IMG/VR virus record: IMGVR_UViG_3300019776_001107
Location: 1 to 57,537 of that record
Direction: 5' to 3' (one strand)
Length of the DNA: 57,537 bases
From: a virus
Part shown: positions 14,995 through 24,084 of the stretch, piece by piece
Layout: each line of letters starts with the position of its first letter
How positions within the stretch are numbered: the stretch's first letter is position 1
Program-made: the position numbers and the translations under genes
Notes under the pieces: generated by a model
Databases searched by the model: none
What the model was told of the DNA's origin: nothing
Seen by the model: the letters and a program-made list of their open reading frames with translations, nothing else

Positions 14995-17753
14995 TAGTTG
15001 GCATCCTTATCGAGTTCGAGTCCATAGGTAACACCATCAGGGAGATCCTTGAGCAGCTTGGCGAGCTGGGCTCCTGTCATCTTCTCCACGCATATGCGGA
15101 TGTTACCGACAGGAGTTCCTGCGTTCACACCCCACGACTCAAGTTGACCAATCAAATTGAGTGCCGAGGTCGCTGGCGCTGTGCGACGCACAACGGTCAC
15201 TTCCTTTACCTGAGGAGTGCCTCCCCCTTGTTCTGATCCGGAATTTCCTGACGAGCCAGAGTTGCCGTTGCCAGTCGTTGGAGGCGTGGTTCCTCCGAAC
15301 AAGTTGGGGAATGGGTTAGGCGGTGTGACGACGGCTGGCGTTGGAGTATCGCCACCGGTGGGCGCTGGCCCCTTGCCACCGCTCGCTGCTGCACTGTCAG
15401 GCAACTGAATGATCGTCTCGTTTAGATGTGAACCCGTGCCAAGCTTGCCCTTCATGCGATTCCACGCCGACTCCGCATCTTCGCCCGGCTTGGCTTGGAG
15501 GTGGTCGGTTCCGCGCACATTGATCGCTATGTCGCCGTGAGCACAAATGCGCAAGAGCTTCTCTTTCACATCGGTTTCACCCAGCCATGGAATGCAGGTC
15601 TTCCCACCTGGACGCGGCTCGCGTAGGTCCTTCAGCAGTTTTCCGACCGATTCATTCGACTCGGCTAGCAGCAAGACGTAGTCTTCAAAGTCTTCGGGAA
15701 TGAAGATCTCCTCCCGGATCGTCTTGTCGATTTCGTCTGGGATCTTGTCACCAGTCGAGTTGAGTTTCGCTTCTTCGAATACACACTTGGCTGGTTCGGC
15801 ATAGTTCCAAACGCTGAGCAAGGCCAAACGGTCGAAGCGTCCCTTGAGCTTGGGAATCAGTTCGTCTTTGCTAAAGGATTTAGCCAGGTCCGCGTAACCA
15901 GCTTTGGGATCGTTCTTGTGCCACTCCTTGGCAAGGTAGACAGCTCGAGCCAATACGACCAGTTCGCGATCGTAGAAAACATTGTCAGTACCCTTTTGCG
16001 GCAGGAGAAAGCGGATCGTATTTCGATTCTCTTGAAGGTGAGTCTTCAGCCACTCGCCGAGCGTGGCATTCAGCTTGTCTGGATACTCTGGCAATACCAG
16101 AACATTCAGACGCTTGTCGTCCCAAGTTTTCGGGTGAAATCGTTCATCGAAGTCGCTCCACGGATCGGATTGCCAATGGGTCTTCAGCATCAGGACTCGA
16201 TACTTGGCCGAGATCTGCGTATCACCACCAAGGACGTACTGGATTACCTCTGCGAGATGTTCAATATCTTTTCCCGCATGCTCACCCTCGCGAAAGAGCT
16301 TGTTATTCTTCGCATAGGACAAGAGTTTCGCGCGGGCGTTCTCTTCTTGACGGAAGAGTAGCCGTCCACCAACTTGATGAATGTTGAAGCTGTTGTCGAC
16401 GATCTGAGCCAGCTCGACCTCAAACGCGTTGTCATCGATCTTCTTGGCTCGAGTGATGTCGATTTGCAGATCTTGCGGCTCTGCACCGCGCATTTGCTCG
16501 ACGTTCAAGGATCGCAACCACAGCGAACTAATAATCTGTTCGGCGTGAGGCAGCACATGCGCCGCATTAGTGACATTGGCGAGAACAGCTTCAAGATTAC
16601 GTTGAGCTTTCTCACGCAAGTCTTTGTGTTGCTGGTTAGCAACTGAATCGAGAAGTGAGCCAACTGCCGATTTCTCATTCGTCAAAGAGAAATCCGCTGC
16701 GGTAACGATTGCGTCTTTCGGATCATGGTGCTTGTACAGATCAACTAGGATTTTGATTAGGTCGCGAGTCTGTTGAGCATCGGTGGCAACCAGGACTTGA
16801 TCGTCCAGCAGTTGCAGCAAGTGCGGAGCGTAGGGCCAAGACTCAATGAACTCTGCTTTCTTCTTGTCGCGATCTTGCTCGGGTGTGTTTTCGAGTCGGA
16901 AGTACTCCGACATATGGGTGTTAATCAGGAAATCGATGTCATTCGGATGCACTTGCACTCGGTTTTCAAAGATACGATAGAGGAGCAGCCGTTTGCGGTC
17001 ACGTTTCGCGTAAGGCCCTTTGAAATCAACGTCGACTGGATTGACGCGTCGAATCTGTTGGTAGGCATCAGAATTGCCGTCGCGGACCGAGACGGCAAGC
17101 ACAAGGAGCTCTGGGTTGCTTTGAGCAATCTCGGATAGTATCTGAATGAAGTTGAACGCCCAGTTGCGACGGGGGTGTTGCTTTGTGTTGGTTAGTCCTT
17201 CGAACCAAGTTTGGAATTCGTCAACGATAAACATCGTTGGCTTTTCCTGAAACATCTTGATCATCAGGTCGTAACTCGGGACATCCGTTTTGTTGTCACC
17301 AGCGTGGTTCCAGATTCCCCGATACACTTCGCCCTTGGGATGGTTATCGAAGAGTACGTCCCAAAGATATTGATACCGCTGGAGATGCATGCTCTCGGCA
17401 ATGACATGGCAGTCGGTGCGAAGCTGAAGTTGCTTGAGCTTTGGATCGCCAAGCGTGTGTGACCATTGGTCAAGCCACTCTCTACCTTCAACTGGGTTCA
17501 TACACAGATGGAACAACGCTGCCAGCAAGTGGGATTTACCTTGGCCGCGAGAGCCGATCAGGGCCAGTGGACGAGATTGGCCAGGGCTAGTCGCTTCTAT
17601 GGTCTTAAGCAAATCGAAAGACGGATAAGTGATGCGCAAGAAGTCTTTAGCGTTCTGCTGCAACGCGCCGGTCTGTGACTGGTTCGTGAAATCGACCGTC
17701 GTCCCTTTGAGTTTCTTGCCTTTGAATTCGTCACGTAGCTGGAGCTCGATCAT
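14994..17753 (-). CDS. DUF499-type AAA+ ATPase (BrxC/PglY-like)
   Basis: The 919-residue protein has Walker A GSRGQGKS at residues 67-74 and a Walker B TMFIVDEFQTWFEG near residue 180, followed by ALSVRDGN-type sensor segments. This fits the large DUF499 ATPases that go with PglZ in BREX and Pgl systems. Residues about 790-850 form a Pro/Thr/Gly/Ser-rich linker before a small C-terminal domain of about 70 residues (VRRTAPATSALNLIGQLE onwards). The start is the ATG at 17753. It is cotranslated with PglZ. The likely role is an ATP-driven assembly platform for the complex. Confidence 0.85.
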   Translation of the reverse strand: MIELQLRDEFKGKKLKGTTVDFTNQSQTGALQQNAKDFLRITYPSFDLLKTIEATSPGQSRPLALIGSRGQGKSHLLAALFHLCMNPVEGREWLDQWSHTLGDPKLKQLQLRTDCHVIAESMHLQRYQYLWDVLFDNHPKGEVYRGIWNHAGDNKTDVPSYDLMIKMFQEKPTMFIVDEFQTWFEGLTNTKQHPRRNWAFNFIQILSEIAQSNPELLVLAVSVRDGNSDAYQQIRRVNPVDVDFKGPYAKRDRKRLLLYRIFENRVQVHPNDIDFLINTHMSEYFRLENTPEQDRDKKKAEFIESWPYAPHLLQLLDDQVLVATDAQQTRDLIKILVDLYKHHDPKDAIVTAADFSLTNEKSAVGSLLDSVANQQHKDLREKAQRNLEAVLANVTNAAHVLPHAEQIISSLWLRSLNVEQMRGAEPQDLQIDITRAKKIDDNAFEVELAQIVDNSFNIHQVGGRLLFRQEENARAKLLSYAKNNKLFREGEHAGKDIEHLAEVIQYVLGGDTQISAKYRVLMLKTHWQSDPWSDFDERFHPKTWDDKRLNVLVLPEYPDKLNATLGEWLKTHLQENRNTIRFLLPQKGTDNVFYDRELVVLARAVYLAKEWHKNDPKAGYADLAKSFSKDELIPKLKGRFDRLALLSVWNYAEPAKCVFEEAKLNSTGDKIPDEIDKTIREEIFIPEDFEDYVLLLAESNESVGKLLKDLREPRPGGKTCIPWLGETDVKEKLLRICAHGDIAINVRGTDHLQAKPGEDAESAWNRMKGKLGTGSHLNETIIQLPDSAAASGGKGPAPTGGDTPTPAVVTPPNPFPNLFGGTTPPTTGNGNSGSSGNSGSEQGGGTPQVKEVTVVRRTAPATSALNLIGQLESWGVNAGTPVGNIRICVEKMTGAQLAKLLKDLPDGVTYGLELDKDAN

Positions 17754-17816
17754 TACGGGGTCGCTCGTAGAAATAGTCGGGTGTCTTGATGAATGCTGTT
17801 AGGAGCTTCGCCTGAG

Positions 17817-18029
17817 CTACCTGGGTTTCGCAACTTGCGGTTCTGCTCGACTGGCTACTTGGTCCAGTAGCTTCTGAAGGTCTTCGCGTCGAAACAGTCG
17901 GTACCCGTTCATGGGATGCCTGCCGGCCGCTAGTTTGCCCGCGTTCACCCAATTCCTGAGCGTGTTCGGCGACACGCCGAGGTAATCCGCAGCCTCCGAT
18001 ATCCGGAGAAAGTCTTTTAGGTTTTCCAT
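17817..18029 (-). CDS. MerR/excisionase-type helix-turn-helix regulator
   Basis: A 70-residue protein made almost entirely of one DNA-binding domain: LRISEAADYLGVSPNTLRNW is a clear helix-turn-helix, followed by the wing GYRLFRREDLQKLL. It is the first gene of the PglZ operon, 63 bp before the ATPase gene, and probably controls the operon or the divergent promoter shared with the Qat genes. A longer frame starting at 18090 reads in another register and is not favoured. Confidence 0.8.
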   Translation of the reverse strand: MENLKDFLRISEAADYLGVSPNTLRNWVNAGKLAAGRHPMNGYRLFRREDLQKLLDQVASRAEPQVAKPR

Positions 18030-18180
18030 TCTTCTGATCCTTGTTCGGTACCGCCACTCGGAGGGAGACCACCACTACAAACCTTACCAAACTTCGTTAT
18101 GATTGTCGATTAGGGATAGCTAGCACAGGCAGGTCTAGGGACATTGCTCGGCAGAACAACTCAATCAAGGACACGAATTC
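18030..18180. promoter_or_regulatory. divergent promoter region between the PglZ operon and qatA
   Basis: This 151-bp gap separates two operons transcribed away from each other, so both promoters should lie here. No palindrome stands out that would be a definite operator for the adjacent helix-turn-helix protein. Confidence 0.5.
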
Positions 18181-20178
18181 ATGTGGACCGACAATGAAAC
18201 AGTCGTGGATTTCTTGGGCTTTAAGGTTCACGCAGAACTAATTCGATCTGTCGTCATCGACAAGAATCTTTTGCCCGTCACGCTTGGCGTCTTCGCTGAT
18301 TGGGGAGGTGGCAAGACTAGCCTCATGCGGATGCTGGAGGAGTCTCTAGATCCTGAAAAGTGGCCCAATGGATCGAAGGAACAAAAGAGTTGTGAGAAGG
18401 TTGTATGCCTCTATTTCAACGGTTGGCAGTTCGAGGGGTACGACGATGCAAAGTCGGCGATCTTAACCTCGGTACTGACATCGATGGGAGAGCACAAGCG
18501 ATTCGGGCCAAAGTTTCGTGACGGATGTACCTCGTTGCTCAAATCGGTCAACTGGATGAGAGTTGCACATATGGGGTTCAAGAACGTAGCTTTGCCCGCA
18601 ATTGCCGCGTATGCAAGCGGTGGTGCGTCTCTTCTGCCTTCGTTCCTTACTTCAATGGCAGGCTACTTTCCAATTCCAGGAATGCAACCGAACGCGCCGC
18701 CAAGCCCTCAACCAGGGCAGCAGCAGGCATCCCCCCCAAGTAACAATAGCTCTACGATCAAGGAAGAAATCAACTGGGAGGATTTGCTTAACAAAGACAA
18801 GTCGCCTGCGAGCCCATTAGACGTTCGAACATTTCGAGACAAGTTCGCGAAGTTACTCAAAGACACGGACATCGATTCCTTGGTGGTTTTGATAGATGAC
18901 TTAGATCGATGCTCTCCTGAACGCATCGTTGAGAATCTCGAGGCAATTAAACTCTTTCTGAATGTGGATAAGACAGCCTTTGTAATTGGCGCAGATCCGA
19001 GGATTGTTAGGCATTCGATCGCATGGAAGTACAAACGATTCGAAGAAAATGTTTCGATTGCAGACGAATCAGCAATAATTAATGACTATCTTGAAAAGCT
19101 AATTCAGTTTCCATATCGGCTACCCAAACTGTCCTCAGCTGAGATTGAAACATACATGGCATTACTCTTCTGCCAGGCACATTTGGATGAAAAGTTTTTC
19201 AAGTCGACGATTGCGGCCTGTGATGCTCAGAGAGCTAAAGACCGCTATTCAGTGTTTAGCTACTCTTCTATCCAGGCTGCATTGAAAACAGAAAATTGCA
19301 ACAGCATCCCCGATGGGCTCGATAAAGCACTCGCATTCACAGCAACCGCTGCACCATTGATCACAGAGGGACTCAAGGGGAACCCACGCCAAGTGAAGCG
19401 ATTCCTTAACGCATTTGTGTTGCGGAAAAAGTTAGCGGAGGTTGCCGGGCTCTCCAACATAAAGGATTCAGTCCTCGTAAAGCTGATGATATTGGAGTAC
19501 TCAAATGAGCCGAAGTTCCGTGAACTCTACGACTGGCAAGCCGCCTCCAAGGGACTTCCCAAACAAATCGAACAGATGGAGCAATTTGTCAAGGTAAAGT
19601 CTCCAAAAAAGAAATCGCCCGATGCAGAGTTGAGTAATCCAATGCAAGAGGGATGGGAAACTCCCAACCTCACTCGTTGGCTAAATATGGAACCATCGCT
19701 TATCGGTGAGGACTTAGGAGACTATTTCTGGATTGCTCGAGATCGCCTGCAATCCTCCATTTCTGGAATGTCACTTGTACCGCCGTTGGTGCGTCGCGTA
19801 TTCGAGAATCTCTTAAGCGAAGCCAGTGGTCAAAGAATAGAAGCAGCGACTAGTGCTTCTGAATTCCATGAATCAGAAAGAGCCATTCTCTTCGAACTCG
19901 CAACGCGATACATAAAGCAGAATACTGGGAACAAGTCGGGTTACGACGCGTACCGAGCACTCATCGAAAAAGGCGTCCATGGCGCTGCATCGGCCTTAGC
20001 TAATGTTTTGCGAGAAGTGCCCGCGAATCTAATTCCAGCAGCAGTGGGGGGGGATGTTTTGACACTCATGAAATCAAAACCGGAGCTGCGGGCAGTGTTA
20101 GAGGGCGTGATAGAAAGTCTAGAAAAGTCGGAAACACAGATAGGAAAATTGATCAAGCAACTCTCCAAATTCAACTAG
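18181..20178 (+). CDS. qatA: QatA, KAP-family P-loop NTPase
   Basis: The 665-residue protein has the KAP layout: Walker A DWGGGKTSL (residues 40-48), the KAP-type CLYFNGWQFEGYDDAK, then an inserted hydrophobic segment (about 125-165, ALPAIAAYASGGASLLPSFL) and a Pro/Gln-rich loop, then Walker B LVVLIDDLDRCSP (about 233-245) and the GNPRQVKRFLNAF motif. KAP NTPases carry such membrane-associated insertions. It is the first gene of a four-gene plus-strand operon whose order matches the experimentally defined QatABCD anti-phage system. Its mechanism is unknown in the family. Confidence 0.92.
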   Translation: MWTDNETVVDFLGFKVHAELIRSVVIDKNLLPVTLGVFADWGGGKTSLMRMLEESLDPEKWPNGSKEQKSCEKVVCLYFNGWQFEGYDDAKSAILTSVLTSMGEHKRFGPKFRDGCTSLLKSVNWMRVAHMGFKNVALPAIAAYASGGASLLPSFLTSMAGYFPIPGMQPNAPPSPQPGQQQASPPSNNSSTIKEEINWEDLLNKDKSPASPLDVRTFRDKFAKLLKDTDIDSLVVLIDDLDRCSPERIVENLEAIKLFLNVDKTAFVIGADPRIVRHSIAWKYKRFEENVSIADESAIINDYLEKLIQFPYRLPKLSSAEIETYMALLFCQAHLDEKFFKSTIAACDAQRAKDRYSVFSYSSIQAALKTENCNSIPDGLDKALAFTATAAPLITEGLKGNPRQVKRFLNAFVLRKKLAEVAGLSNIKDSVLVKLMILEYSNEPKFRELYDWQAASKGLPKQIEQMEQFVKVKSPKKKSPDAELSNPMQEGWETPNLTRWLNMEPSLIGEDLGDYFWIARDRLQSSISGMSLVPPLVRRVFENLLSEASGQRIEAATSASEFHESERAILFELATRYIKQNTGNKSGYDAYRALIEKGVHGAASALANVLREVPANLIPAAVGGDVLTLMKSKPELRAVLEGVIESLEKSETQIGKLIKQLSKFN

Positions 20179-20191
20179 GGCGAGCTCCGAA

Positions 20192-20911
20192 ATGGGAACA
20201 TCAACTGACTATTCAGCCCCACCGAACTGGAGAAATTTGAAAGGGGCCATAACACGCACAGGCGGCTCTGCAACTGTTCCGGAAAAAGTTCGTGAACTAC
20301 TCCGTGCGCACATCGTTACAAATGGTGGTGCAAAACAGATATCTTCCGGGCGTGGGCAGCTGGGAACCGGTCGCACGGCTAAAAGTGTGGGGCGATCACT
20401 GGCAAACTTCGTTTCGTCGGTATCGCAATCCGGGCTCGACCAAACACTGCGTGCTAATGGATTGGGAGAGCTTGTTGGCCGTTCAGTTACAGAGATCTTC
20501 ATCGGCATTGTTTCGCTTTGTGGTGGAACCGATGGGGCAATGGACTCGGCAGATGCGAGGAATGCTCTATCAGCAACATTAGACGAGATCTGCAAAGAAG
20601 CAGATTCGGCTGAAAAACTTGAAAAGCAATTGGCTGCGCAGATGGACGGGGATGGATTGGGTGCTCTTCTGTTCAGGTATTTTGGTAACTACTTGTTTGA
20701 ACAATTCTGTCGTGTCTTTTTTGGTCAGTTGGTGAAAAAACATGGGGACACTTTGGCACACGCATTTTTGCAGCAAATTCGAGACGTGATCAAGGCAGAT
20801 CTGACTTACCGAACCTTCGGCAAAGACCTCTCGAGAGTGAATTGGTTTGGAAGAGAGGGTGCAAAAATCGCGTCGGAAGTAATGCGGGATACATTGGCAG
20901 TATTTGAGTAG
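20192..20911 (+). CDS. qatB: QatB
   Basis: A 239-residue protein 13 bp after qatA. It begins MGTSTDYSAPPNW and has a Gly/Ser-rich N-terminal third followed by a helical C-terminal domain (LLFRYFGNYLFEQFCRVFF). No enzyme motif is visible. The call rests on position between a KAP NTPase and a QueC-like protein plus general resemblance to QatB proteins. Confidence 0.85.
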   Translation: MGTSTDYSAPPNWRNLKGAITRTGGSATVPEKVRELLRAHIVTNGGAKQISSGRGQLGTGRTAKSVGRSLANFVSSVSQSGLDQTLRANGLGELVGRSVTEIFIGIVSLCGGTDGAMDSADARNALSATLDEICKEADSAEKLEKQLAAQMDGDGLGALLFRYFGNYLFEQFCRVFFGQLVKKHGDTLAHAFLQQIRDVIKADLTYRTFGKDLSRVNWFGREGAKIASEVMRDTLAVFE

Positions 20912-20916
20912 ATCAC

Positions 20917-22263
20917 ATGAAAGCGTCAGTTGAAATTAGGTCAAATGGCAAGTGGAGACATGATTGCGCACCAGTCTCAATCTGTATTGAAGGCTCTGAA
21001 ATAGCGCACTTGTATTGCGACTTCACGAAACTACTCAAAACTGTAGGAAATCCAACAGATTTATCGCTCGACTTCTTGTTAGTTGCTGCAACGGTCTATT
21101 CGTTGGATAAGTTGACCGAACGCTCGAAGTCAAGAAACGGATGGGAGAGGGAATTTTCTGTTTCGATTCCAGTAAAAAGCTCCGCACGCTGGATGAAGGC
21201 AAGGAACAAAATTGAAGCCTGCCTAGATTTTCTGAGTGGTGACAACTGGAATATCACATTCACAGAGCGGACTCGCGAGATAGTACGCAAAAATGCGTCC
21301 TTGAAGAAAAAGATCAAGAAGTCGGAACGTCTGAATGCAGATGAGGTATGCCTTTTTTCTGGCGGGCTCGATTCATTGATCGGCACCATTGACGCGCTTC
21401 ATCGAACTGGAGACCGTCGATTGGCGCTTGTAGGTCACCATGATCCAAACATAGGGGGCGTTGAAAAGGACCAAAAACAGCTACTCGAACACCTCGAGTC
21501 AGCCTATCCAAATCGCTGCCACTCGGTTTTTGTTGGAGTGGGGCATTCTGGGAAAGGAAATGAGATATCCATGAGAAGCCGTTCTCTATTGTTCATAGGA
21601 CTTGGGCTAGTAGTGGCTGATCATTTGGGGGAGGGCACCAGATTGCTAATCCCTGAAAATGGAACCGTCGCGCTCAATGTGCCACTAACAGCGTCACGTC
21701 GCGGTAGTTGTTCAACTCGGACAGCACATCCGCACTACCTTTCTCTTTTGAAGGATTGGCTCAATGCAGTGGGACTGCGACATCCAGTCGAGAATCCGCT
21801 TCTCGATAAGACGAAGGGTGAGGCGGTAAAGTCCTGCTTGAACAAAGCCCTTCTTCAGTCGTTGGTAACTAAAAGCACATCGTGCGCAAAGCCGGGTCAC
21901 ACCGTTTGGTGGGTGCGAAGAAATGCGAATGGTTGTGGACAGTGTATGCCATGTATTTTTCGTCGGGCTGCACTGAACACTGCTGGATTGGATACAGAGA
22001 TCTACGGAAACGATATTTGCAATGGTGAGGTAGACGTATTCAATCCGAGTACTGACGCAGCGGATGATTTTCGCGCTGTCCTTTCCTTCCTTAGTTCAAA
22101 GCACTCTGTGCAGGATATTGCCAAGCTACTTGTGTCTAGTTGCCCGTTACCCCCCAATACTGTAATGGATCACGCGAATACCGTTTACCGCGCTATGGAA
22201 GAGGTCCGTGAGCTCATTCGACAGAAAGCCACAAAGAAGATTCAACGGGCTGCAGGAATATGA
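20917..22263 (+). CDS. qatC: QatC, QueC-like protein
   Basis: The 448-residue protein carries the PP-loop of adenine-nucleotide alpha hydrolases, CLFSGGLDSLIGTIDA (SGGLDS at residues 148-153), as in QueC, the 7-cyano-7-deazaguanine synthase. The C-terminal Cys cluster (CAKPGH through CGQCMPCIFRRA, about residues 322-350) resembles QueC's zinc site. An N-terminal extension of about 140 residues sets it apart from housekeeping QueC. In Qat systems it is essential for defence; whether it makes a deazapurine is not known. It starts 5 bp after qatB. Confidence 0.92.
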   Translation: MKASVEIRSNGKWRHDCAPVSICIEGSEIAHLYCDFTKLLKTVGNPTDLSLDFLLVAATVYSLDKLTERSKSRNGWEREFSVSIPVKSSARWMKARNKIEACLDFLSGDNWNITFTERTREIVRKNASLKKKIKKSERLNADEVCLFSGGLDSLIGTIDALHRTGDRRLALVGHHDPNIGGVEKDQKQLLEHLESAYPNRCHSVFVGVGHSGKGNEISMRSRSLLFIGLGLVVADHLGEGTRLLIPENGTVALNVPLTASRRGSCSTRTAHPHYLSLLKDWLNAVGLRHPVENPLLDKTKGEAVKSCLNKALLQSLVTKSTSCAKPGHTVWWVRRNANGCGQCMPCIFRRAALNTAGLDTEIYGNDICNGEVDVFNPSTDAADDFRAVLSFLSSKHSVQDIAKLLVSSCPLPPNTVMDHANTVYRAMEEVRELIRQKATKKIQRAAGI

Positions 22264-22275
22264 TCAGGGTTATCA

Positions 22276-23022
22276 ATGTTAATTGACACGCACTGCCACG
22301 TTGATCGATTTGCTGATCCTGATGCTATCGCTTCCAGCTGCGATGAAGCGAAAGTGTTTACTATTGCTGTCTCGCACTTGCCAAGTCATTTTCAATTTTC
22401 GGCCGATGCTTTGGTTAACACGAGATATGTACGTCCCGCATTGGGATTCCATCCTCTTGCAATGCAATCAGATCGGGATGAGCTACAAGTATTTCGAAAT
22501 CACTTTGAACGCGCTCAATTTATTGGCGAAGTTGGGCTAGATTATTCGGCCAGTGGCCTAAAGACCAAGGAAATGCAAATGCGAGTATTTCGCGAAATTG
22601 TTAAGTGCCTTGCTGATACCCCGAAGATCACGACAATTCACACTAAGAAATCCGCCTCAGACGTAGTATCGATACTCATTCAGCATCGTGTAACCGACGT
22701 TATCTTGCATTGGTACTCTGATTCAACTGCAGTACTGAGAGATGCTGTAGAAGCTGGGTTTTATTTCTCAATTAACTCTGCAATGTTGAGCTCGAAGTCT
22801 GGGCGAACGGTTTTGGAATTAGTTCCAAAATCTAGAATACTAACGGAGACGGACGGCCCCTACATAAGAGTCGGAGGCAAGCCGGCTTGCCCACTAGGAG
22901 TCTCGAAAGTTGTTGAGTCAATTGGTCAATTCTGGGGATTTACCAAGGAAGAAGCCGAGTTAATCATCGAAACAAACTTTCGAACCTTGTGCAAGAAGAA
23001 CTCTCTCGAACTGCCAGATTAA
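22276..23022 (+). CDS. qatD: QatD, TatD-family metal hydrolase
   Basis: The 248-residue protein has the TatD metal ligands in order: DTHCHVDRF near the N-terminus, GEVGLDYS, TIHTKKSASD, ILHWYSDS and TETDGPY. TatD proteins are metal-dependent DNases. It begins 12 bp after qatC and completes the QatABCD set. It ends at TAA 23020-23022, facing the prophage genes. Confidence 0.92.
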   Translation: MLIDTHCHVDRFADPDAIASSCDEAKVFTIAVSHLPSHFQFSADALVNTRYVRPALGFHPLAMQSDRDELQVFRNHFERAQFIGEVGLDYSASGLKTKEMQMRVFREIVKCLADTPKITTIHTKKSASDVVSILIQHRVTDVILHWYSDSTAVLRDAVEAGFYFSINSAMLSSKSGRTVLELVPKSRILTETDGPYIRVGGKPACPLGVSKVVESIGQFWGFTKEEAELIIETNFRTLCKKNSLELPD

Positions 23023-23301
23023 CACTTGTGTAATCAATTGTGCCTCGTCAATCGTCCCCTCATTATCTACTCTCCGAACTAAATTTGGGTACTTTGTCCT
23101 TGGGAGGGTAAGAATCTTGTTAAATTGTAATTGAATCTTATTTGGAAGCTCGCAACTCCTAGGAACTAGGGAAAGCGTTGCTGGTTGTTTGGTCTGGTTC
23201 CTACAAACAAATAACACCCTTGATCACTCATTAGCATTTTTGGATATAAATGTGACTCGTGCGTTTCGCTGCATGGGGCGGCATGACGTAATCTGATTCG
23301 A

Positions 23302-24084
23302 CTATTCGCCAGATTGTTTGAGTATTCGATGCGCCACGAACATCCCCACAGAGTGCGGATAGTTCGGATCGATGTTGAAGACGTGCGTTTGGCCCAGAAA
23401 GTTGGCCAACAGAAGATTGTCCTTGCGACAATGCCATTCGCCGCGAATCCAACCCACGCGGTCCATCAAGCCGAGCGCCGATAACTCTGGGATCACTACA
23501 TACTCCGCGCCCTCACAATCGAGCTTGAGGAGATCGACCTCTTCGATACCAGTTCCCCACACGCGGGACCACAACTCATCGACCGTGATCGCGGGGACTT
23601 CGATTCCGAAGTCCTTGTAACGAGGCTGGATCGATTCCCAGATCATGGGCACATACTCCGCAACGCGACTGTGTGAAACCGGAGAGGCGAGCAAGCATTT
23701 TCCGGGCTTGGTCGAGATCGCTGCGTTAATCCTCAAAATCTGTGACTCTGGGATATGGGCCGTGTTGCGACATAGGAGCTCAAAACTCTCCGGATGAGGC
23801 TCCACGGATACGATGCGAGCTTTGGGCCAGAACTCGTGGCACATCACGGTAAAGCTGCCGACATGCGCCCCGATATCGAGGACGGTTCGAACGTTATGCG
23901 AACGCAATTCCTGGATCTGGTACTCATCGTGAAAGACCGCGTTGGCGAACTGCGCGCTCGCAGGTTCGATGTAGAAATCACGACCGTAGACTTGGTAACA
24001 TGCCGCATGTATCAAGATTCGAGCCCTCCCTGGGTTGGGTGTAAAGACGATGGAATTCACGCGCCAATTGCACACGCTCAGCAC
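23302..24084 (-). CDS. FkbM-family SAM methyltransferase
   Basis: SAM motif I TVLDIGAHVGSFTV, followed by VSVEPHPESFELL and DLLKLDCEGAEY, are typical of FkbM methyltransferases, which methylate sugar hydroxyls among other substrates. The 260-residue frame starts at an ATG inside the preceding glycosyltransferase gene, overlapping it by 107 bp; a TTG near 24016 could be the true start. It is the last gene of the late operon, and its place beside a glycosyltransferase suggests modification of the sugar put on a virion protein. Confidence 0.8.
   Translation of the reverse strand: MLSVCNWRVNSIVFTPNPGRARILIHAACYQVYGRDFYIEPASAQFANAVFHDEYQIQELRSHNVRTVLDIGAHVGSFTVMCHEFWPKARIVSVEPHPESFELLCRNTAHIPESQILRINAAISTKPGKCLLASPVSHSRVAEYVPMIWESIQPRYKDFGIEVPAITVDELWSRVWGTGIEEVDLLKLDCEGAEYVVIPELSALGLMDRVGWIRGEWHCRKDNLLLANFLGQTHVFNIDPNYPHSVGMFVAHRILKQSGE

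Noticed and set aside
17731-18090. A 119-codon minus-strand frame over the HTH gene
   Set aside because: It is in a different register from the clear helix-turn-helix protein at 17817-18029 and reads as low-quality sequence.
23023-23301. Possible left prophage attachment site; the 8-nt ACTATTCG shared with 57451
   Set aside because: An 8-nt match between regions of about 280 and 180 bp is expected by chance, and it overlaps the stop of the FkbM gene.
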